This document shows positions 10,796 to 22,437 of a stretch of 64,000 nt of DNA, one piece after another. The first letter of the stretch is position 1; the number at the start of each line of letters is the position of its first letter. This stretch comes from Rhizophagus clarus (taxonomy: Eukaryota > Glomeromycota > Glomeromycetes > Glomerales > Glomeraceae), in contig BLAL01000189.1 of NCBI GenBank assembly GCA_015698045.1, forward strand, positions 310,001 through 374,000, given 5' to 3'. The position numbers were made by a program, and so were the translations under genes. The notes under the pieces were generated by a model that was not told the origin of the DNA, ran no database searches, and was given only the letters and a program-made list of their open reading frames with translations.

Positions 10796-11155
10796 TGATT
10801 TTAACATTTTTTTTAAAAATCCTTTTAATAAAAAAAATAATAATTACCAGTTTTTTTAAAATTGTTTATTAAAAAAAATGATTTTACATTTTTTTTAAAA
10901 TCGTTCTAATGAAACAACGATTTTACATTTTTTTTTAAAAAAATCATTTTAATGAAAAAACGATTTTTAACATTTTTTTTAAAAAAAATTGTTTAATTAA
11001 AAAACAATTTTTAACATTTTTTTTTAAAATTGTTTTGATTAAAAATGATTTTATGTTTTTTTTATTAAAATTGTTTTAATAAAAAAATGATTTTTAACGT
11101 TTTTTTTAAAAAAAATTATTTAATCAAAAAATGATTTTTAACATTTTTTTTAAAA
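10796..11155. repeat. AAAATGATTTTTAACATTTTTT palindromic array, left part
   Basis: About eight degenerate units of 40-45 bp, each able to form a hairpin from runs such as AATGATTTT and AAAATCGTTT. It continues after the inserted element at 12755-14160. Confidence 0.85.
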
Positions 11156-11279
11156 GATTATAACTAGTTTTAACCGGGGGTGATATAACTTGGGTGATAT
11201 CACCTGATTGATTTTTATAATTTATTTATTTCGATATAGGTGATTTAACCCGGCAAGTGATATCACCTGATTAATTTTT

Positions 11280-11680
11280 ATTTTTTATTTTTTTTTTTCT
11301 AGGTTTTCCAGTTTCGAGGTATGTTTTTTTTTCCTTCTCTTGTTTTCACTTTTCTTTCTAGTTATTTCTAATTTCTTTTTCTTTTCTTTTTTAAGCCTTT
11401 TAAGCTCGTTTAATTTTGTGTCAAAGGTATGTTGTTTTTTGTTGTTCTTTTTGTTTTCATTTTCCTTTCCATTTATTATTTTTCCTTTCTTTTTAGGTCT
11501 TTAATCTCTTCCAGGTTTACATTAAATGGTGGTATATTATTTCTTTTTTTTTTCCTCTCTTTGTTTTTTTTAGGGTCTTAGTTTTGCGAACAAGGTATGG
11601 CATTTTTTTCTTATCTTTTTTTCAATTTCGTTTTCATATTTCATTTTTACTAACTATTTTTTCTTCTTTTTATGGTTTAT
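11280..11680 (+). repeat. Degenerate ~100-bp units with splice-site-like signals
   Basis: Four or so units combine a T-rich tract, TAG or AAG, 15-35 nt of mixed sequence, then GGTATGT or GGTATAT (11319, 11427, about 11531, about 11596). A TACTAAC string occurs at about 11649. The layout is the same as in the 4601-5160 array (acceptor, microexon, donor), but the sequence is different. Confidence 0.5.
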
Positions 11681-11759
11681 CTTTCATTAAATTATTCCCT
11701 TTTCTTTTTGTTTTCATTCACTTTCTTCTTTTTCATTATCGCTCCTTTTTCCTTTCATT

Positions 11760-12010
11760 CTCATAATCGTTTCATCCTCATTACCATTTTGTCCTCATCG
11801 TTGTTTCATCCTTATCAATCATCATTTCGTCTTAATCATCAATTATCATTTCGTCCCTATCATCAATTATCGTTTTGTCCATCCTTATCATTGATTATTG
11901 TTTCATCCGTCCTCATCACCAATTATCGTTTCGTCTTCATCATCAATTATCATTTCGTCCTCATCATCAATTATCATTTCATCCTCATCATTTCGTTCTT
12001 ATCATTGTTT
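11760..12010 (+). repeat. Minisatellite, ~27-bp TCATCAATTATCATTTCGTCC unit
   Basis: About eight imperfect copies of a pyrimidine-rich unit. Long frames cross it in all + frames, but the products are only S, F, H, I and L, so I treat it as non-coding. Confidence 0.8.
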
Positions 12011-12690
12011 CATTTTTATCATCGTTTATTTTTGTCATCTTTTTATTTCTCCTTTTCATCATCTTTTCATTTTTTCATTTCTTTCTTATCATCTCTTCGT
12101 TTATCATCATCCTTTCATTTTGTTCATCTCCCTTTTATCATCCTTTCATTTTTTTGTCCCCTTCTTGTCATCTTTTCTCTTTTTTTGCCCCCTCCCATTA
12201 TCTTTTTATTTTTATTTCTATCCCCTTTCATTTTGTCCCTATTCCTTTTGTTTTCGATCCTGTTCCTTTTATTTTCGCATTCTTTCCCTCTTCTTTTCAC
12301 TATCTTTCTTTTTTTTTACTATATCTTTTGTCTCCTATCATTTTCGTTATCTCCAATTATTTGTTTCTAATATTATTTCCATTATTTCTCTCTCTTATTA
12401 TCATAATTGTTAGGCTTCTCTTTTTTGTATCATTATTATCATTACTAGTTATGTTAAAGATAAATAATTGTAAAAAATATTAACTTTGATAAAGTCAGTT
12501 AATTTTGTTATTTTTTGTACAGAAAATTATTGCCAAATTAGCGATACATTTGACTGGACAATATTCTTACGATCATTAAATTTTTACGTAAACAATATTA
12601 TAAATTTTAGCCAATTAAATTTTAAAATTAATTAATAAAGATTTGCGTACTATTAAATTTATTAAAAATTTTTTATACATGTAAAATCAC
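12011..12690 (+). other. Pyrimidine-rich tract and AT-rich remainder
   Basis: To about 12410 the + strand is nearly all T and C, and after that AT-rich. There is no gene. It forms the interior of the candidate element. Confidence 0.6.
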
Positions 12691-12754
12691 CTGATTTTGA
12701 TAAATTATTTATAGGTGAAATCACCTAGGTGATTTCACCCGCGGAGCAAATTAG

Positions 12755-14160
12755 CAAGATTCTTTTTAAAAAATCATTTAATCAAAAAATGATTTTTAAC
12801 ATTTTTTTTAAAAAAAATCGTTTAATCAAAAAATGATTTTTAAAGTTTTTTTTTTAAAAAGATTGTTTGATCAAAAAACAATTTTAACATTTTTTTAAAA
12901 ATTATTTTAATGAAAAAAAAATAATTTTACAGTTTTTTTTAAAATCATTTTAATGAAAAGAAAAAAATAATTTTTACTTTTTTTTTTAAAAAAAAATTGT
13001 TTAAAAAAATCATTTAATCAATCAAAAAATAATTTTTAACTTTTTTTTTAAAATCATTTTGATGAAAAACAATTTTACGTTTTTTTTTAAAATCGTTTTA
13101 ATGAAAAAAAAATAATTTTTAATGTTTTTTTTAAAAAAAATGGGGTCATTACAATAGAAAGGTACAAAACTCAAAAAAATTTTTAAATTTACTTTATATG
13201 CTAATTATGTTTTTTATGCTAAAATAAGTGTAAATTTAATATTAATTAAATTTTTATTTATTTTGAGTTTCGTACCTTTCTATTGCAAAGACCCCAAATC
13301 ATTTTAATGAAAAAAATGATTTTACATTTTTTTTTAAAAAATTGTTTTAACAAAAAAAAATGATTTTTAATGTTATTTTTTTAAAAAATTGTTTATATGA
13401 AAAGAAAAAAAATAATTTTTACCTTTTTTTTTAAAAAAAATTGTTTAAAAAAATTATTTAATCAATCAAAAAATGATTTTTAACTTTTTTTTAAAAATCA
13501 TTTTGATGAAAAACATTTTTTTTTAAATCATTTTAATTAATGAAAAAAAATGATTTTTACCAAATGAAAAAAAAACAATTTTACATTTTTTTTAAAATCA
13601 TTTTAATGGAAAGAAAAAAATGATTTTTATTATTTTTTTTAAAAAAAATTGTTTAAAAAAATCATTTAATCAATCAAAAAATGATTTTTAACTTTTTTTT
13701 AAAATTGTTTTGATAAAAAACAATTTTATGTTTTTTTTTAAATCGTTTTATTAATGAAAAAAAATGATTTTTAACATTTTTTTAAAAAAATCATTTTAAT
13801 GAAAAATGATTTTAACGTTTTTTTTAAAAAATCATTTTAATAAAAAAATGATTTTTAACTTTTTTTTAAATTGTTTTAATAAAAAAGAACCATTTTACAT
13901 TTTTTTAAAATCATTTAATAAAAAAAATGATTTTACTTTTTTAATGTTTTTTTTAAAAATCATTTAATAAAAAAAATGATTTTAACATTTTTTTTAAAAA
14001 TTGTTTTAATAAATAAAAAATGATTTTAACATTTCTGTTAAAAATCATTTTAATAAATAAGAAACAATTTTAATAGGTTTTTCCTAAATCATTTAATCAA
14101 ATAAAATGATTTAACATTTTTTCTAAATTGTTTATTTAAAAAACAATTTAGTGTTTTTTC
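12755..14160. repeat. AAAATGATTTTTAACATTTTTT palindromic array, right part
   Basis: Roughly 25-30 degenerate hairpin-forming units of about 40-45 bp, in the same family as 10796-11155. A MITE (13142-13295) is inserted within it. Confidence 0.85.
13142..13295. mobile_element. 154-bp MITE with ~30-bp inverted ends (copy 1)
   Basis: Ends read GGGGTCATTACAATAGAAAG and, inverted, GGGGTCTTTGCAATAGAAAG. The whole element is a near-palindrome and is the reverse complement of the copy at 18610-18765. Surrounding sequence is too A-rich to define a target duplication. It is non-coding. Confidence 0.9.
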
Positions 14161-14314
14161 TATTAAAAAATAGGGGTATTCAAAAAATGCCAATTTCAGT
14201 ATTTTTTTTCATAAAGTAATGTGAAATAACGCCGTTATGGTATGTTTAATAGGTTGCAGTTCTGTTCTGGCATTTTCTTTTGCAATTTTATAAATAAAAC
14301 GCCTTAGATGAACA
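14161..14314. other. Short spacer between array and GATCTGA block
   Basis: Mixed sequence without a frame. Nothing recognisable. Confidence 0.5.
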
Positions 14315-14512
14315 GATCTTATGATTTGATCCAGATCTAGTAGATCTGATCCAGATTCAATTTGACAGATTCAGATTATATAATTTCAAATCTGAATCTG
14401 AACTTTAGATTGAAATTTAGAATCTGAATCTGATCTGCAGATTATAATATTATAATTTGATCTGGATCTGACCAGATTAGATTCAGATTAAATCTAATTA
14501 GATTAGATTTTT
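14315..14512. repeat. AGATCTGA/GATCTGAAT-type repeat block, right
   Basis: Counterpart of the block at 10581-10795, with the same overlapping GATCTGATCCAGATT strings. It marks the right edge of the composite repeat. Confidence 0.75.
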
Positions 14513-14530
14513 TGCAGAACCTTAAGTGTA

Positions 14531-14710
14531 TAGATGCCTCCCAAATTATTTTAAGTAAATCCCAAATTAATTTGTACATTTTGGTTGCCATAATTCCCAA
14601 ATCCTAAATGTACAAATTACAAAATTTATATATATAATTTATAAATTAATTTGGATTTGTACATTTAGGCTACCATAATCCCAAATTATTTTGGATTTGG
14701 ATGGCATCTA
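14531..14710. mobile_element. 180-bp MITE, TA target (copy 1)
   Basis: Starts TAGATGCCTCCCAAATTATT and ends with its imperfect inverse (GGATGGCATCTA). It is flanked by TA on both sides (14529-14530, 14711-14712), typical of Tc1/mariner-type insertion. A second copy of the same length lies at 41379-41558 in inverted orientation. Confidence 0.88.
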
Positions 14711-15252
14711 TAAATAAGTAGATAAAGAAAATACATCATGATAACTGTTATTCACAAACTGCTTATTTTTTGATTTGTATTTTTAATACCTTTCTCTTAG
14801 ACGAAGAACTTATAAGAATAATTTCTCTGGATTTTAAAATTTGCTGAGAATTAAATCACTGCAACAAACAATTTCTAAATATCGAAAATCTAGAAGATTT
14901 TATATACCAATTAGATACGTCAATTAATATTGATGAGATTAATAACAATTTACAAGAATTATTGGATGATAATTTAGACATCATACCTCTATGCTTAAAT
15001 ACACCTTTACCTATTATACTTTTGACCAAATCATAGAAAAAAAACGCTAAAAAGGAGACTCACAAGAAAAAAAGAGAACATTGCAATTACAAACTCCTTC
15101 AGTACTAAATAAACATGTAGTACCTACTTTTAACACTTAATTTCTTGAGTATACGTTCTTTTAACTTTTTGGTTTAAGGACGGTTACTTTTAATCAAAAT
15201 TTACTTTTTTCTCCTTTTATACTATTTAAGCAGTTGAAATAAGATTTTAAAC

Positions 15253-16420
15253 AGGACTCAAATAATACTAATACAATTCACATACAGGTTTGCGTAGAGT
15301 TTCTATGAAATTACTTTTTAAACCCACAAATTGAGTTTGCATAGATTGGTTAATTTGGGAGTAATTCACATATTATATTTGCGTAGAGTTTATAATAGAT
15401 ATATGTGGATTTATTTTTAAAAAAATACTAATTTCAGTAAATGTAAATTACTCAGTATTTACTAAAATTTATTTTATTTTATTTATTTTTTCACTTTTTT
15501 TAGTATTTTAAACCAAATTTATTTATTTTTATTATTCTTTTTTTGTTTTTAATACCTTAATTCCAAAAGTTTGGTTGTATTTTTTGTCTGGCAACACTAT
15601 AAAAAAGAAAAAAAAAATGATTAATTAGTTAAAAAAAGAACAATAAAAAATATTTTCCCATCCTTCTTTACCTTAATTCTAAAAGCCTGGTTATGTTTTT
15701 ATCTGGCAACATTACAAAAAAGAACAAAAAATAAAAAAAAGTTAATTAGTTAAAAAAAATACTGAAAAACACTTACCCTACCCTCTATTACTTTAATTCC
15801 AAAAGTCTGGTCATGCTTTTCATCTAGCAACACTACAAAAAAGTACAAAAAAATAAAAAAAAGTTAATTAGTTAAAAAAAAACACTAAAAAATACTTCCT
15901 TCACCTTTCTTTACCTTAATTCTAAAAGTCTGATTATACTTTTCGTCTGGTAATATTACAAAAATAAACTGAATTAAAATTTATTTATTTAACTGAAAAA
16001 AGTAGTTATCATTACAAATTGTATAGAAAGGTAATCTAAAAAAGTAAACTAACTAGCTAATATATGTAACATTGTAACTCAAGCAAACTCAGGCCTACTT
16101 ACTATTAATAAAAAGATCTGAGAGAGTAAGAGTTATTATTGACAATTATTATTGACCTAGCAAAAATTAAGAAGAAAATAAACTGAATTAAAAAAATATC
16201 AGATATTCAGATTATCTGATTAGATTGGCAGGTTACATGATCTTGCCTTTATACCAAATAATTCATTATAACGTTAACAAATTTTTTATAAATTTTACAA
16301 AATTTTTTTTTAACTAAGATGTAAGTTTGCGTAGCATTACTATGAAAAAAAAGTTGCATAGAGTTAATAATAAATGTATGCAGATTATTTATGAGTTATA
16401 TTAGTATTATCCAGGGTTCT
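15253..16420. mobile_element. 1.17-kb hAT-like non-autonomous element
   Basis: Ends read AGGACTCAAATAATACTAAT and, inverted, AGAACCCTGGATAATACTAA. They are flanked by 8-bp near-duplicates TTTTAAAC (15245-15252) and TTCTAAAC (16421-16428). Removing it rejoins the gag-like relic in register. It has no transposase frame. The interior carries a four-copy tandem array (15540-15965) related to the microexon array. Confidence 0.8.
15540..15965 (-). repeat. Intron/microexon-type array, four units, reverse orientation
   Basis: Read on the minus strand each ~120-bp unit has GTTGCCAGA..., then CCAGACTTTTGGAATTAA, then GGTAAAG or GGTAAGTG, then T-rich sequence. It aligns with the GTTGCC...CCAGACTTAGGAAT-GTAAGT unit at 4713-4974. 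Splice signals are weaker here. Confidence 0.65.
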
Positions 16421-17835
16421 TTCTAAACCATCTTCAACGTCTGATGACAATAAAAAGAAGTTAAAACAGAAAGAGACAGATAATTAACTAAAAAATGGAA
16501 ATATTATCATAAGTGGCTATTATTTTCAAAGTGAAGACCAAGTACAATTATTAGATCTTGTAGCATATGATATATCAGCAAAATAGGATAATTACACTCT
16601 ATTAGGCCATTTGGTATGATGGAGTAAAGTTATATCAGTCAGCACTAAGGTATACAAGAAGTACTTATTTGTGAGGGTTAGACTGATTCCTAATCATGAG
16701 TGCTTGAAATATTATAATAGAGAAAATTGGGTTGTCAATTTGAAAGGAATTCCTGTTAATGATTTTCTGCTTTCTGGAGTTTCTTAAAAAGGAAACAATG
16801 TGAGAAATTCTAAGTTGTTATATACAATATTTCAGATGATATGACAGATGCCTCCTTATTTCCAAATGGATGATCACACTAATTCTTATTGAATAGTGAC
16901 ATCAAATTATTTAAAATAGTTAAAGAAGTTGACAGGTCTAGAAAGATAATAGGTTATTTTAATACATGGGATCATGTTTTTACCTGCATTAACAACTCTC
17001 AGCTTTAGAATAACAAATGATTCTTTTGGTACTGTTATTTTACTTTAACTTCAAAAATCTTTGAAATCTGCTTGAATTGGTAATGCAGACAAGTTAACTA
17101 AGATACTTTCTGGATCTAACTTTTTTTTTTCAGATTTTACTATTAACAACTGTAAGAATGATTGAAATAAGATTCTTCTATCTGGCCACTCTAATAAAAA
17201 GATCAATTACTCAAAAACTGACCAGTCTAGTAAGTCAGATGTAAAACATTTAATAGCCAGACTGAAGGTTTTATTAAAACATTATATTTAGTTTAATTGA
17301 TAGAATAGATTGATAATTTTTACTAACTTCTTGTCATACTTTGCATTCACTTCTTATAATATTTTTGTTTTATTAGATCGTAAAATTTTTTTTTTCTATT
17401 CGTTTTATTTATTTCTTAAATAATTCTATAACTAGACTTCCTATACACTAAAAAGAATAGGCTAGGGTTATAGTAGTTATGAGACACATCTGTGACTCTA
17501 GTATAAAGAATGGATGGACTTTGATTTTTAGTAATTTTATATACTTATTAATTTTTTTTTTAATAAAATAAGCACGTTTTTTAATTATATATAAAAAATA
17601 TATATATATGGAATTTTAGTAAAAAATTAAAAGCCAATTTATTAAAATATTTAATAAGTTTTGTAACAAACATTAAAAACTGATTTTTTTAATTTTAATT
17701 AAAAATATTGTTAATGTATTTTTTTTATAAATTTTAAACCTTTAAATAAATGGAAAAGTGAAATTAAAGTTTTACAATAGTATTATAAAATTTGTTTTTT
17801 TTTAATTAGATACCTATTATATGTATATTTTTTAG

Positions 17836-18258
17836 AAGAGGTTTGCTATTTACCACTACTAGTGGTAAACACCAGTATTACATGATTTTATTGTAATTTT
17901 ATAATTCTAGCTGAAATTAAGTGATTTGCATAAAAAATATCTTTTTTTAAAAATTAATATTACACAAAATTTCAGGTAAAATAATTTTCAAAAATGGGAA
18001 AAAAATTTTTGTAGAACGGATATTACCTAAAATGAATATTCTGTATATTACAAAGTCCTAACATGGTAATTTTAATATTATGGCTGGAATTATGAAAAAA
18101 ATAGGAATGTGACAGATAATATGTAACGAATAGAATTTTTAGCATAAAAAAAATTCTAAGTTTTTAAAATACTTATAAAAAATGAAGAAGGAAGAGATGT
18201 AATATAGGTGACAAATAAAATCATATGATATTAGTACTGATCACCAGTGGTGATATGT
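17836..18258 (+). mobile_element. MITE-like element, copy 2 (uninterrupted)
   Basis: Reverse-complement counterpart of 5713-6381 without the nested insertion. Ends carry AAGAGGTTTGCTATTTACCA on the left and CACCAGTGGTGATATG on the right, each with a small palindrome. It is non-coding. Confidence 0.75.
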
Positions 18259-18419
18259 AGTAATTTTCTTTTTAGAATTTATTAAAATATACTTTAATTA
18301 AACAAAATTATTAATAATAGAATAGACAAAACAATTATGCAATATTTTAAAAAAAGTATAAAAAAATAATTGTTTAAAAATAAATTATACTTATTAATAA
18401 ATAACTGAAATTATAATAA

Positions 18420-19200
18420 ATTATTATAAATTATTAATCTATTTTCTTTAATTTTTATTAAATTATTTTTAAAAACATTGTATTTATACTAAATTATTTA
18501 AAATTATTATAAAATTTTTATTAAATTATTTTTAAGAATGTTGTGTATATATTTAATTATCTGAAATTATTATAAAATTTCATTAAATTATTATTGAAAA
18601 TTATTATATGGGGTCTTTGCAATAGAAAGGTACAAAACTCAAAAAAAAATAAAAACTTAATTAATATTAAATTTACACTTATTTTAGTATAAAAAACATA
18701 ATTAGCATATAAAGTAAATTTAAAAATTTTTTTGAGTTTCGTACCTTTCTATTGCAAAGACCCCCATATGTTGTATTGTTTATATTCAATTGTCCAAAAT
18801 TATCATAATTATTATTACTAAATTGTTACTTAATTATTAGAAAGAATACTATATTTATACTTAATTATTTAAAATTATTAAGATTATTATCATTAAATTA
18901 TTATTTAATTATTAAAAAGAATATTCTGTTTATATTTAATTATCTAAAGTTATTAAGATTATTATTATTAAATTATTATTTAATTTTTTTTTTTTGTTTT
19001 TTATTTAATGGTCTATATATGCTTTTATTGATATAAAGTTCATATATCATATAAACAATTTATCAGAAGTTATATTCAGCCTGACTTGCAGAATGCATTA
19101 TTATTTAATTATTAAAAAGATGTTCTATTTATATTTAATTGTTTAAAATTATCTTAAAATTTTACTGGATTATTACTAAATTGTTTTATTATTAAATAAA
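18420..19200. repeat. AT-rich tandem array, ~75-90-bp units
   Basis: Repeated TTATTATTAAATTATT...AAAGAATATTCTRTTTATA units, around eight copies. It is interrupted by the MITE at 18610-18765 and by a non-repeat piece near 19000-19080. Confidence 0.7.
18610..18765. mobile_element. ~155-bp MITE with ~30-bp inverted ends (copy 2)
   Basis: Ends GGGGTCTTTGCAATAGAAAG on both strands, with ATATG on both sides as a possible target duplication. It is inverted relative to 13142-13295. Confidence 0.9.
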
Positions 19201-22200
19201 ATTATTTAAAATTTAGCAAAAATTTTTTAACATTTAAAAATAAAATTCTATTTAAATTATACCAAATATTTATAATTTTTCTTAATTTTTATAAATGAAA
19301 GATTCTTCATTTTTTAAAATTTAAAAAAAAACTATAATTTATTAGAATTTTTCTATTAAATTGTAAAATAATAATATCTATTTAATTTATATAAAAAAAT
19401 AAGATTAAAAAAATTCAACCAAAATAAATTTAATTAAAATATAAAAAGAAATTTTAAAAAAACTAATTAAAATATAAGAAAAATTTTAAGTAAATATTTT
19501 AAAAAATCTAAAAGTTACTATTTATTAAAATATTAAAGAATCTATAAAAAAAAGAAAATAATTAATAGTAAGAATCTAAAAATTTATCATATTAAAAATT
19601 AAAATTTAAAATATTAATTACCAATTTACTAATCAATTAGTCAGTACTATCAAATCTGCATTTTTAATATAAAAAAGTTGATCAATTTTTAATTAAATTA
19701 ACTTGAATTTTTTTTAAAAAAACTTTTATATATTATCTTGTTTATTTAAGGATTTTAACCAATTAATATACAATTTATTTAATATTTAACAATTAGTCTT
19801 AAAAAACTGTTAATTAGCAAAATTTTAGTAAAATCATTTTATTATTTTTTGTTTAATAAAACTATTAGCTATAGGTTTGAAATTATATATACATATATAG
19901 TGCCTGATTAAAAGTATCTATCTATCATTAAAATTTATTAGTAAAACATATGAAAAATTGATTTTTGCAGTGATGGTCTACTTGTATTTTTTTTGTATAA
20001 CTATTAATAAAATTTATGAAATTAATTAGTTGTATTTTTTAAATAAAGAAGGAAAAATTTTAAAATTATTATCAGTAGCAAATAACAACTTTATGAAGTA
20101 ATAAATATAGATTTTTTATATAATAACATATATAAAAATTAATAAGACTTATTTAAATAGTTCTACAGCTATTTAATTCAAATTTACTAAAATTTTAACA
20201 TTATTTTATTAAAATACAACTATTTAGTTTTAAAATAATATTTTTTTTTATTAGTGATTATATAAATAAAAGATCATTAAAATTAGATTTCAAAAAAAAG
20301 ATTTTTATATGTTTTATTAATATATTTTGATAATTGACAAACACTTTTGATCAGATATTGTATATTTAAATGTATATTAATGAATTTTTTGTAAAAAAAT
20401 GATTTATAAAATATAAAATAATTCAAAAATTATGATTAATGATATTAAAATCCATAAAATTATTCAATTTTAAGAGAATTTTGACACATTCTTTTATTTA
20501 AAAATAAATAACTTTACTGGAGTAAATTTTTGAAAAATTTTAATATTAGCTGCATCTTTTAAAAATATATTCTAAATATATATCAAATATTTAATTTAAT
20601 ATTTATAAGTAAAAAAAATTTTTATATTAAAAATATAATTATTTGATTCATATATGAATTTCTATTAATTAAAAATAAAAAAAGAAATAGAAAACCAGAA
20701 ATATTATGATAAATAAATAAATAATTTGTAAAATATTATATAAATTTTTTAAATAAAAATTATTAGATTTAAATCATTCTAATTATTCTTTAAATTATAA
20801 GTAATTGCAAGCAAATTTGCTTATAATTCTACCAGAAATCCAGTTCTTATCTATTTTGATAAATAATAAGACTATTGCAAAAAAAATTTTTTTTCAATTA
20901 GATTGATATGCATATTACATAATACTAATCATTATTTATCAATCGTATAATTAAAAATTAAAGTTATTTATTGATTAAAAACTTGCATTTTTAAAAATAT
21001 TTTTTTAAAAAAATTTGTAATTAAATTTGGTAATTTTATTGAGTTTTAATTATAGCTATATTAATCTTAACATAATATATAAAATTTATCATAATGAAAA
21101 ACTTTTATTATTTGAAAATTTTTATACTTAAATATAATATTTTTGATTTCATATAGAATCTTAATAATGCAATAATTCACGAAAATTAGTAATAAAAATG
21201 TAATATAAATTTTATAAAATAAAATGATAATAAATTTGAGAATTCTTTATTTATTTTAATTACTATCATTTATTTAAATATTATAATCTTTAAAACAGCT
21301 ATTTTTATTTTTATTGCATCATAAAGCTACATTACATTTTATATAATATAATTGTAATTGAAAAAGATCTTTTTCTCCTCTTTTTGAACTTATTTTGTTA
21401 AATATTTACACTATATACAGCTACTTCTTGCTTTTTTTCATTTAAGTAAATGATTGTCAGATAATAATCTTTTTAAAAAAAATTTAAAATTTACTAAAAT
21501 TTCCATAATCAAAAATAAAAAAAAAAAAATAAAAAAAATTGCATCAAAAATTTATTTAATATTTCAAACCTCTGAAATACCAATTTGTATAATTATTTAT
21601 GACATAATTTTAATAATCAGCAAAGTTAATTTTATTATATTTTTATAATCAAAATACAGACTAATATATTTGCAAAATTTTATGATGATCTGACTAAAAT
21701 TGAAAAATTTTTTATAGTATTAATCATTCAAATTTAAAAATTGTGAGCAAATTTGCCTGCAAAATAGTTAAGTGTTAATAATTATTTTATAGTCTTAAAT
21801 ATTGTATAAATAAAAATTTTAAAAAGTATTATAATTTAATTATTATTAATTCAATTGATATGTATTTACTCTTATTTAAATCATTTAAAAATTATAAAAA
21901 TCCAATTATTGGATTAAAAAATAATATTATAAAATATTTATATAGTATACAAGCCTACAATAAATTATTAGATTTTATAAAAATGCAATAATGATCTTTA
22001 TGCTAAGTAAAAGTTGATGAATTTTCAATGAAATTCATTGATTTTTTTTATTTAAAAGCTGATCAATCATAGTATTTAATATTAAAATAAAAAATAGAAA
22101 ATACTTTAATATATAAAAAAGTTTTATGATTGTAAAATATAAGTAATTTTTCTTAATTTATACATTATTTTATCCATATAGATATATTTTTAGTATCCTA

Positions 22201-22205
22201 AACAA

Positions 22206-22437
22206 AGAATACTTTTGATTATAATTTAATAACTACAACTGAATAGCTTTCAAATAAAAAAAAGTTTGTTACATTTCATTAAAAATTGATTAACTTTTCA
22301 TATAACTAGAAAAATGCAAATTATTAATTTATAGTAAAATTAACAACTTTCTAGCTATATGAAAGTCTATGAACTTTTTTTTTATTTAAAAGCTATTCAA
22401 TTATAGTTTGTAAACATATGATCAAAATACTCAATAT
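22206..22437. repeat. Large imperfect inverted repeat, ~100-bp arms
   Basis: The left arm (GAATACTTTTGATTATAATT..., CTGAATAGCTTTCAAATAA...) pairs with the right arm (...TTATTTAAAAGCTATTCAAT). Related strings recur at about 22020-22080 and 22860-22950, which suggests a decayed palindromic MITE family. Confidence 0.6.

Larger units (their letters stand above)
11165..12755 (+). mobile_element. Candidate element inserted in the palindromic array
   Basis: It interrupts the 40-45-bp array. Both edges carry inverted GGGTGATATCACCT / AGGTGATTTCACCC motifs (11174-11275 and 12685-12742), which look like terminal or subterminal inverted repeats. AAGATT occurs at both outer junctions and may be a target duplication. 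The interior is strongly pyrimidine-rich on the + strand. No protein is credible. Confidence 0.5.
14780..17560 (+). pseudogene. Old gag-only retroelement relic, split by a hAT-like element
   Basis: Both parts (14780-15252 and 16421-17560) align with the gag-like element at 38812-40860 read on the opposite strand. The alignment includes the lysine-rich region near 15040-15090, a tract near 16600-16740 corresponding to KWDNYTLL...CLKCYN, and the 3' tail with AGACTTCCTA and GGCTAGGG near 17430-17480. There are stops and indels throughout. The 5' part before the middle of the ORF is missing or unrecognisable. It is the oldest copy of this strand of the family in the window. Confidence 0.8.

Noticed and set aside
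11672..12483. Long open frames of 171-232 codons in all three + frames
   Set aside because: They arise from a pyrimidine-rich tract with a 27-bp minisatellite. The products are almost only S, F, H, I and L, and frames overlap fully.
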